Origin: Pseudomonas sp. ERMR1:02
Lineage (GTDB): Bacteria > Pseudomonadota > Gammaproteobacteria > Pseudomonadales > Pseudomonadaceae
Assembly (NCBI RefSeq): GCF_002277815.1
Contig: NZ_NKJI01000020.1
Span: forward strand, 1 to 64,000
Reading direction: 5' to 3'
DNA: 64,000 bases
The notes below the pieces were generated by a model, which saw only the letters and a program-made list of their open reading frames with translations, did no database searches and was not told the DNA's origin. A program made the translations under genes and the position numbers. Positions within the stretch are counted from its first letter, which is position 1, and each line of letters begins with the position of its first letter. This document shows positions 58,101 through 64,000 of the stretch, piece after piece.

Positions 58101-59291
58101 GACCTGACTGGCCACAAACGCCTGCATGAAGAACAGAGTAAGAGACTGGCGGAAAACCAGGTCAGCAGCCACATGAAGGACGAATTCTTCGCCGTCATGT
58201 CTCACGAGCTCAAGCACCCGCTCAATCTGATCCAGCTTAACGCCGAGATCCTGCGACGCCTGCCGGCGATCCGCAGCGTTGAAAAGGCGAGCAAGGCGGT
58301 CAACACGATCAGTGATGCGGTCGCCAGTCAGGCGCGCATTATCGATGACTTGCTCGATGTAGCGCGCATACGTACCGGCAAATTGAAGCTCAAGACGTGC
58401 CTGCTCGACCTGACGACCATGCTTCGGGAAATTCATGACCTGGCTAGCGAAGAGTATCCAGCCGTCGAGCTGACTCTGCAGCTTCCCTCATCAGACTCCG
58501 CTCCAATGATCGTTGATGGCGATTCCACACGGCTGGAACAGGTGATCTGGAATCTGCTGCACAACGCACTGAAGTTCAGCCCGACGAATGCCAAGATCAA
58601 AATGATACTTAGCAGGGCGGGGGACAGTGCTCAAGTGGACATTGTCGACAACGGGATCGGCCTGTCGCCCAGCGATATCGAGCACGTGTTCGACCTTTTT
58701 AGTCAGGCTGCGCCTAAAGTAGCTACCGTCCAGCGCGACGGCCTCGGCATCGGCCTGTCGCTGGTTCGTCAGTTGGTGCAGGCTCATAGTGGCTCGGTCA
58801 ACGCCCGCTCGGCCGGACTGGGCCACGGTTGCACCTTCACCGTGCTGTTACCGATTTCCGACCGGGCGCTTGATATCGACGGGAATGACGAAATCCAGCA
58901 AAGCGGTCGTCTCAAGGGGTTGAAAGTGCTGGTGGTCGATGACTCTCCGGAAATCCTGGAGGTCATGCGAATGTTGCTCGAAATGGAAAATGCGTTAGTC
59001 AATACTTTCAGCGATCCTCTGCTGGCGTTGAAGAACGCTACAGACGAGCACTATGACGTGATCCTCTCGGACATCGGCATGCCAGAGATGAATGGCCACG
59101 AACTCATCCAGTCATTGCGACAAACCAAGCTACACAAGTACACGCCGGCGATTGCGCTCACAGGCTATGGCATTGACCATGACCCGCATCAAGTCAAGGA
59201 TTCCGGTTTCGACCGTCACATGACCAAGCCAGTGCAGTACGAGGAGTTGATTGAAACAATTGAAACCCTGTGCAGCAGTATGTTGGAGTGA
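55165..59291 (+). pseudogene. CheB-CheR-PAS-histidine kinase-receiver hybrid, seven frameshifts
   Basis: When the frame is restored this is one protein of about 1378 residues. In order: CheB methylesterase (VVGIGASAGGIGALKSFFEQ; VLSGTGSDGAVGLSRIKEQG); CheR methyltransferase (HYKRATVLRRIERRM; WSAGCSTGEEAYSLAIL; VFATDIDERAI; LIVCRNLLIYLERDIQ); a coiled coil (SEISSEELKASNEEMQAINE); PAS domains; kinase H-box FFAVMSHELKHPLNLIQLNA with GLGIGLSLVRQLVQAHSG; and a receiver (VLVVDDSPEILEVMR; ILSDIGMPEMNG; MTKPVQYEEL). Base losses lie near 55800, 56020, 56026, 56428, 56570, 57382 and 57650. Such hybrids occur in many proteobacteria; their targets are mostly unknown. Confidence 0.9.
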
Positions 59292-59349
59292 AGTGCCATT
59301 GGCTTGCAGGTAAAAAACGACCTGATTTCCTGGATGTACTCGCACCACT

Positions 59350-59461
59350 GTAGGAGCGAGCCGGCTCCGGGCGGCGTTCCGACGAAAAACGTCCAGACAA
59401 CGCGATCATCCAGACAGGGCGCGTTATCGTTGACGTCCATCGCGAGCAGGCTCGCTCCTAC
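59350..59461. repeat. REPIN between hybrid gene and third kinase
   Basis: GTAGGAGCGAGCCGGCTCCG at 59350 and the inverted GAGCAGGCTCGCTCCTAC ending 59461. Its right arm overlaps the 3' end of the third kinase gene. Confidence 0.9.
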
Positions 59462-60578
59462 ATGCCGGCATCTTCACCGTGAAAATGGTGCCCCTTTCCA
59501 TGGTCGATTCGACTTCTATGTTTCCGCCATGTCCAGCCACGATCTCTGCTGCTATGAACAATCCCAAGCCCATGCCTGCCGACGGGTCTTGTTCACTGTC
59601 GGTGAATCTGGAATAACGTCCTTGCGGGTTGAACAGGGTAGGCAGCGCGCCGGGAGCAATTGGCTTTCCGAAGTTTTGTACGGTGAAGTACGCATTGCTG
59701 GCGTCCCCATTCAAGGTCACCTGTACAGGCTTTTGCTTATCCCCGTGCTTCGCAGCATTGCTAATCAGATTTGTAAAGGCTTGCCCAATGCGCAAAGGGT
59801 CAAACCGACCTGGCACAGCGTCCGCACAGCTAAAAATGATCTGCATATGCGGGTAACAGGCAGTAACTTCTTCTATTACACCTTGGCAAATGGATTTGAG
59901 TTCAACGCTTTGCTTGTTTACCGGAATGCCTGTCCCGAGATTAAAGCGTGCCAAGTCGAGTAAGTCGTTCATTATTTGATTGGCGCGCCGCACGCTGACG
60001 GATATTTGTGAAGCCAGGTGCGATTGACGAGGGTCCGACGTTTTGCTCTGCCGAAGAATATCCCCTGACATCATAATGGCGCCTAATGGACTACGCAGAT
60101 CGTGGGCTAACACGCCCAACACGATTTTGCGGGTGGTCTCTACGGCGCGCCCATAGGACGCAATCGACTCCACCATCGCTTGATCAATAGCTTCATTGAA
60201 GCGGATCATGTCCCCGATCTGGTGCTCTTCCCCCGAGAGTTCTTGTGCCAGCCATAGCCTGAGCACGGTTGACCTGAGCGCCCGATATTCCGAGACCATC
60301 TGATCCAGCGTGAATCCTTCCCTCAGGCGTAGTACGCCATGGTTTTGAGCCGCCGTCTGGTTTTCGCTGACAGGGCTGAGACCTTGAGACTTATTGATCT
60401 GCTGCTCTGTTTGGGACGTGCGCATATCCAGCGCCACCGTACATAAAATTTGCTGCGCGTTATCCCTCAAACCCTTGGCGTCAAGGTCGCTCGCTGGAGT
60501 TTCCACGGTTCGGGCGAAGTTTTCCCATTCCTGGAGAATCGGCTCAAGGTTCCCCAGGATGAAATCCGCAAGCAGCAT
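59424..60578 (-). CDS. soluble RsbRD-type histidine kinase (copy 3)
   Basis: 384 residues, intact. The RsbRD-like input region starts LLADFILGNLEPILQEWENF; the H-box is LGVLAHDLRSPLGAIMMSGD; LISNAAKHGDKQKPVQVTL is the N-box; GMGLGLFIAAEIVAGHGG is the G-box. Homologous segments run the whole length of copies 1 and 2. The start at 60578 has AAGGAG 7 bases upstream. The last residues (ACRSEPARDGRQR) are encoded by the REP arm at 59424-59463, an unusual repeat-derived tail. It is convergent with the CheB-CheR hybrid gene. Confidence 0.92.
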   Translation of the reverse strand: MLLADFILGNLEPILQEWENFARTVETPASDLDAKGLRDNAQQILCTVALDMRTSQTEQQINKSQGLSPVSENQTAAQNHGVLRLREGFTLDQMVSEYRALRSTVLRLWLAQELSGEEHQIGDMIRFNEAIDQAMVESIASYGRAVETTRKIVLGVLAHDLRSPLGAIMMSGDILRQSKTSDPRQSHLASQISVSVRRANQIMNDLLDLARFNLGTGIPVNKQSVELKSICQGVIEEVTACYPHMQIIFSCADAVPGRFDPLRIGQAFTNLISNAAKHGDKQKPVQVTLNGDASNAYFTVQNFGKPIAPGALPTLFNPQGRYSRFTDSEQDPSAGMGLGLFIAAEIVAGHGGNIEVESTMERGTIFTVKMPACRSEPARDGRQR

Positions 60579-60917
60579 GCCTTGGCTCCTTATTCCCAAC
60601 ACTGATGGAAATCCAGCCAGCAAATCTGGCCGGTGGGATCAGCCTAGCTCTTGAAACGTGGTAGGTACAGCGCCAGGCCGGCTCCGGGAGAGTCGGCAAG
60701 CGGAGTGAGGTGTGAAAACCCTATATCTTGAGTGCGCTCCGGCTTTTTATATCCAGACGTCGTTTTGGGCCGTCCGCTCGCCACCTTCATGGCCGGTATT
60801 AAGAATCCCTCGAGGTTCGTGTCCCGTCGGTTGTGGCCCCCCGACAGGGCAAAGATACAGCAGGATCACACTAAAACGGCCAGGCCCGGGCCCGGATATC
60901 CCCCTATCTAAAAATAT
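60579..60917. other. gap without a recognised gene
   Basis: No coding character or clear repeat. It contains short GC-rich palindromes (CCCGGGCCCGG near 60887) and the start region of the third kinase. Confidence 0.4.
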
Positions 60918-61340
60918 TCATACGCTGTAACAGGCGGCGCTGACAATGAGCGCAAGAAAACACACCAACTGAACGCTAAAGAAGGTAAACCGAACCGCCA
61001 CGAACGTATCGGTTTGCACATGGGCTACGTGAACCAGAGACTGGCACACGCGAGCGATCAGGACGATTATGGACAAGTAGTTCACTGCAGGGCCGTCGAC
61101 ACCAAGGGCTGAAATCACGAACACGATGGCGGCAAAGACAGGCAGATTTTCCACACAGTTCGCGTGTGCTCTTGTCCCGCGCCGGTACCAATCTTCGCCT
61201 TCGGGCTGATCGCTTCGGAAAGAGGCAATCGGAACCCTCGAGAACAGGATTCTGCCCCAGCGATACACCCCGACGGTTGCCATCAACAGCAGCAAAGTCC
61301 AGGTCGCAAATCCAAGCAACATCCACATCGGTGTCGTCAT
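60918..61340 (-). CDS. MAPEG family membrane protein
   Basis: 140 residues with four hydrophobic segments. MAPEG features are SDQPEGEDWYRRGTRAHANC, VENLPVFAAIVFVISALG, and the YLSIIVLIARVCQSLVHVAH region, ending QLVCFLALIVSAAC. The family includes microsomal-type glutathione transferases. The start at 61340 has GAGG at a 9-base spacing. The diiron protein gene lies 80 bases upstream on the same strand, and gfa, another glutathione-linked gene, is near. Confidence 0.88.
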   Translation of the reverse strand: MTTPMWMLLGFATWTLLLLMATVGVYRWGRILFSRVPIASFRSDQPEGEDWYRRGTRAHANCVENLPVFAAIVFVISALGVDGPAVNYLSIIVLIARVCQSLVHVAHVQTDTFVAVRFTFFSVQLVCFLALIVSAACYSV

Positions 61341-61420
61341 GGCTGCCATCCTCAAGAATCATTTTCAGCACGTCATCCCACAGCAGTGCGGCCGACGCGC
61401 AGTCGGCCGTCCGCTGTTGA

Positions 61421-62374
61421 TCAATGACTCATGATGGGTGCCAGTGCAGTCTGAATCCTGGACATCTGTGCGGGTGTTGTCATGCGCGCAAGCAGCCGGC
61501 CAAAGTGTGGATGCTGCACGCCCGAGATAATGTATTGCCAGCGGTAGGCACCAAGCACGCAGGCCTTGATTTGCGCTGTCTCATCGACACTGAACGATGG
61601 TGAGACATTTCGAACAAAGTAGTCGGTATCGGACGCTGATTGTGCCTGCAGGATTGCGTCGACGGCCGCCACTAGCGCAATCAGATCGTTCACTGCCTGG
61701 TCGCGCTCGGCTGGCGAGAGTTTCGCGTGCTCTGCCTTCCACTCCAGTTCATCGAGTACGACGTGCCGGCTCTCATCCTTCCAGTGAAATTTGAAGACAT
61801 CCTTGAATAACGGGCACAACTCCTCGCGCGGGGCGATGCTTTGCGTGTAGTGCGTTTGAACAAACAGCTCGATATGACACGTCAGCGCCAGCACCGACCA
61901 GGTGCTGGCCGCCAGTACCGCGCGCGCTACTTCGTTTGGATCGGCAACTTGACGGTATCCCGCTGGCAATTGCGAACCCATCATCGTTTCCATGCGCCGG
62001 AACAATTCCTGGTGTTTGATTTCGTCGTTGGAAAAGCGCACCAGCGCTTCGAGTGCGAGCTGATCGTCAAATACATGGGCCCGACCTTGATCGAGCATTT
62101 TGGCACTGATAAAGCGCTCGACCAGGCCGAAGATATACGCATAGGTTCGGCCCTGAATCTGGCTGAGCAGGCGCGCCTCGTCCGTGGCGAGAAAAGTCAG
62201 GCGGTCGATCTGCGATAGTCCGTCGGGCAAGAATTTGCGCGAAAAGTCGAAACTTCGGTCCTGCAGCAAATCGCGATCGATCTGCCACTCCGCTTTCTTC
62301 GAAGATCTGACTATTTGAGCATAACGGGCGGTGTTGCCCGAATATGAGCCGGGTACGGTAGCGATGGTGTTCAT
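61421..62374 (-). CDS. ferritin-like diiron protein
   Basis: 317 residues, mostly helical. Two pairs of carboxylate/His motifs fit a diiron four-helix bundle: LVRFSNDEIKHQELFRRME near residue 115 and FHWKDESRHVVLDELEWKAE near residue 195, with Glu in FGLVERFISAKMLD earlier. No signal peptide. Such proteins act as oxygenases or in oxygen and metal handling; the substrate is unknown. ATG 62374 has AGGAG 7-8 bases upstream. An AraC-type regulator is divergent from it across 126 bases. Confidence 0.75.
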   Translation of the reverse strand: MNTIATVPGSYSGNTARYAQIVRSSKKAEWQIDRDLLQDRSFDFSRKFLPDGLSQIDRLTFLATDEARLLSQIQGRTYAYIFGLVERFISAKMLDQGRAHVFDDQLALEALVRFSNDEIKHQELFRRMETMMGSQLPAGYRQVADPNEVARAVLAASTWSVLALTCHIELFVQTHYTQSIAPREELCPLFKDVFKFHWKDESRHVVLDELEWKAEHAKLSPAERDQAVNDLIALVAAVDAILQAQSASDTDYFVRNVSPSFSVDETAQIKACVLGAYRWQYIISGVQHPHFGRLLARMTTPAQMSRIQTALAPIMSH

Positions 62375-62500
62375 ATCGATCTCCTGCTTGCCTGGTCGAG
62401 TTGAAAGGGGGCAGGTGCTAATCTAGGCCTCGCAGTTCAGGCGGCGAATGACCAGTGCGCCTGATTACATGCTCCGGACTCCGGAAAGGAGGGCTGGCAA

Positions 62501-63457
62501 TTGCTGGATGCGCTATCTGATGTCTTGCGGGTGATTCGGCTATCCGGAGGGGTCTTCCTCGAGGCGGAGTTCACTGCGCCCTGGTGCATCAACGGAAAAA
62601 TTTCTGCGGACGACTGCAAACCGTTCCTGGCGGCACCTCGACATATCATTGCGTCGCATTTTGTCGCCGCCGGAACCATGCAATTACGAATTGACGGTGG
62701 TGCCACCCTCGACGTCCGGGCAGGCGAACTCATCCTGCTTCCGCGCAATGACCTTCATGCATTTGGCAGCGACCTGAGCATTGCGCCCATGCCGGTGAAG
62801 GAAGTCATCCAGCCGCCAGAAGTCGGCGGCATTTCACGCATCAAGTACGGCGGGGGCGGCGAGGCCACGCAGTTGTTGTGTGGATTCCTCGGCTCTGAAA
62901 CACCCTTCAGTCCGTTGCTTTCATCGCTGCCTTCCTTATTGAAACTGGACGTACGCGCGACGACTTCGGGCGCCTGGATTGAAAGCTCATTTCGTTTCGC
63001 CGTCAGTGAAATCGCGGCGGGGCGCGTCGGCTCGACAGCGGTCATCGCCAAACTCTCCGAATTGCTCTTCGTCGAAGCCGTCAGCCAGTATGTCGCGAGC
63101 CTCCCCGCTGAGCGGCGCGGGTGGCTGGCGGGTTTACGAGATCCGCATATCGGGCGCGCATTGGCGCTGCTCCATGCTCGCCCAACCGAGGGCTGGACAG
63201 CAGAAGCCCTGGCGCTTGAAGTGGGCATGTCGCGCTCGGTATTCGCGGAGCGATTCACGGCATTGGTCGGACAGCCACCGATGCAATACCTGACGCTCTG
63301 GCGTATGCACGTGGCGGCTCAACACTTGCGCGAAGGTCGTGGCAATGTGGCGCAAATCGGTTTCGCAGTTGGCTACGAATCCGAAGCCGCGTTCAGTCGT
63401 GCATTCAAACGCCAGTTCGGCACATCTCCCGGCATGTGGCGCAGACAAACAGCATGA
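62501..63457 (+). CDS. AraC family regulator with cupin-type input domain
   Basis: 318 residues. The N-terminal part is a cupin-like ligand domain (HIIASHFVAAGTMQLRIDGG, LDVRAGELILLPRNDLHAFG). The C-terminal 100 residues carry the two AraC HTHs: WTAEALALEVGMSRSVFAER, then VAQIGFAVGYESEAAFSRAF and the closing KRQFGTSPGMWRRQ. TTG 62501 is the best start because AAAGGAGGG lies 8 bases upstream. It is divergent from the diiron and MAPEG genes and probably controls them. Confidence 0.9.
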   Translation: MLDALSDVLRVIRLSGGVFLEAEFTAPWCINGKISADDCKPFLAAPRHIIASHFVAAGTMQLRIDGGATLDVRAGELILLPRNDLHAFGSDLSIAPMPVKEVIQPPEVGGISRIKYGGGGEATQLLCGFLGSETPFSPLLSSLPSLLKLDVRATTSGAWIESSFRFAVSEIAAGRVGSTAVIAKLSELLFVEAVSQYVASLPAERRGWLAGLRDPHIGRALALLHARPTEGWTAEALALEVGMSRSVFAERFTALVGQPPMQYLTLWRMHVAAQHLREGRGNVAQIGFAVGYESEAAFSRAFKRQFGTSPGMWRRQTA

Positions 63458-63460
63458 GAA

Positions 63461-63480
63461 GGTCAGGTCAGGTCAGGTCA
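63461..63480. repeat. pentanucleotide tandem repeat (GGTCA, 4 copies)
   Basis: Four exact GGTCA units start 4 bases after the AraC stop, between it and the convergent gfa gene. Confidence 0.9.
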
Positions 63481-63519
63481 GCGCCGCGGCCCGGCGCAGG
63501 AGCCGCGACGTTCGATCAT

Positions 63520-64000
63520 TCAGCCAGAGGGGAGCAGGCCTTTCTGTTTGGCGACATGAGTCGCCAGTGCGTCCATCAAGTCTGGGGACAGGCAGTCATA
63601 GGGCTCCAGGCCGATGGCGCGCAGGCGCTCGCGGATAGCCTTCATTTGCGCTGGCGGTGTGCCGGTTTCGATGATGGAGGACACGAATGCCGCGAAGCCT
63701 GGCGCCGCCCATCCGCTCTGGGGAGACAGCTCGGTGTGGACGAAGTCCAGGCCATAAAACGCATGGTTCTTGTTCTCGATGCGCCCGAAGAGATGGGCGT
63801 GACACTGCTTGCAGGCGTGGCGCTGGATGGTGGCGGTTTCGTCGACAATCGCCAGTTTTTCGCCGTGGGCAGTGACGCTGACCTTATCCCGAGGTACCAC
63901 GGCAATGACGGCGAATGTCGCGTTTTGCGGTTTCCAGCATTTGCTGCAGCCACACGCGTGGTTATGCAGAGTCTGTGCGTCGATCCTGACTTCGACCTTG
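63520..64000 (-). CDS. gfa: S-(hydroxymethyl)glutathione synthase, C-terminal part
   Basis: Gfa promotes the joining of formaldehyde and glutathione, the first step of glutathione-dependent formaldehyde removal. The visible 159 residues read without a break to the window edge and carry the zinc ligands: ACGCSKCWKPQNATFAV and HACKQCHAHLFGRIENKNHA, FYGLDFVHTEL. The rest (about 30 residues with the start) lies outside. Its usual partner, a glutathione-dependent formaldehyde dehydrogenase gene, is not visible and may be next beyond the edge. Confidence 0.93.
   Translation of the reverse strand, partial: KVEVRIDAQTLHNHACGCSKCWKPQNATFAVIAVVPRDKVSVTAHGEKLAIVDETATIQRHACKQCHAHLFGRIENKNHAFYGLDFVHTELSPQSGWAAPGFAAFVSSIIETGTPPAQMKAIRERLRAIGLEPYDCLSPDLMDALATHVAKQKGLLPSG

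Overview
The window looks like a Pseudomonas chromosome of the P. fluorescens lineage. The grounds are many paired palindromic repeats (REPINs) with arms of the GTAGGAGCGAGC type, a glcDEFG glycolate oxidase operon, cioAB cyanide-insensitive oxidase genes, a D-serine catabolism cluster, and high GC with local AT-rich patches. No rRNA, tRNA or CRISPR array was recognised.

Layout. 0-7.7 kb: a broken fimbrial-like gene, then glcG, glcF, glcE and glcD on the minus strand, and the glycolate/lactate permease glcA behind a 750-bp inverted composite repeat. 7.8-15 kb: a small conserved protein, a candidate structured RNA, a cupin, a DUF72 protein, an AceE-type E1 enzyme, an MBL-fold hydrolase and a tandem REPIN array. 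15-20 kb: an SDR, a metabolite:H+ symporter, an orphan histidine kinase and a TrmK-type tRNA methyltransferase. 20-24 kb: a graveyard of truncated genes (aldo/keto reductase, alpha/beta hydrolase, NRAMP, IS66 transposase) around a phage antirepressor-domain protein. 24-28 kb: first RsbRD-type kinase, a divergent single-domain response regulator and a PhaZ-like hydrolase. 28-34.5 kb: a SnoaL/epimerase/phosphatase operon divergent from a LysR gene, an SDR and a lipoprotein hydrolase. 34.7-38.7 kb: dsdX-dsdA-dsdC. 39-43.4 kb: an AT-rich island with a lone winged-helix protein, a perfect 26-bp palindrome, a coiled-coil membrane protein and a decayed IS1182-type element. 43.4-50.2 kb: DUF2950/DUF3300, MarC, a periplasmic protein and cioAB. 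50.4-60.6 kb: a regulatory and stress island with a YbdK-type ligase, two more RsbRD-type kinases, a ClpP-like protein, a KGG-repeat protein and a giant CheB-CheR-PAS-kinase-receiver hybrid. 60.9-64 kb: MAPEG protein, ferritin-like diiron protein, AraC regulator and the C-terminal part of gfa.

About 28 single-base losses interrupt otherwise well-conserved genes (three in glcE, seven in the CheB-CheR hybrid). Every one I could resolve is a deletion, and many fall in homopolymer runs. Consensus error in a long-read assembly is therefore the leading explanation, ahead of true gene decay. A few defects are different (in-frame stops in the transposase and in the small gene near 26.5 kb, gross truncations at 20-24 kb) and are more likely real.

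Biologically the window combines carbon use (glycolate, D-serine, 2-oxo acids), respiration by cytochrome bd-type oxidase, detoxification (Gfa, MAPEG) and a heavy load of soluble histidine kinases. The most unusual features are the three paralogous RsbRD-type kinases, two of them next to related small acidic proteins, the multi-hairpin RNA candidate at 8.3-8.5 kb, and the AT-rich island at 39-41.5 kb.
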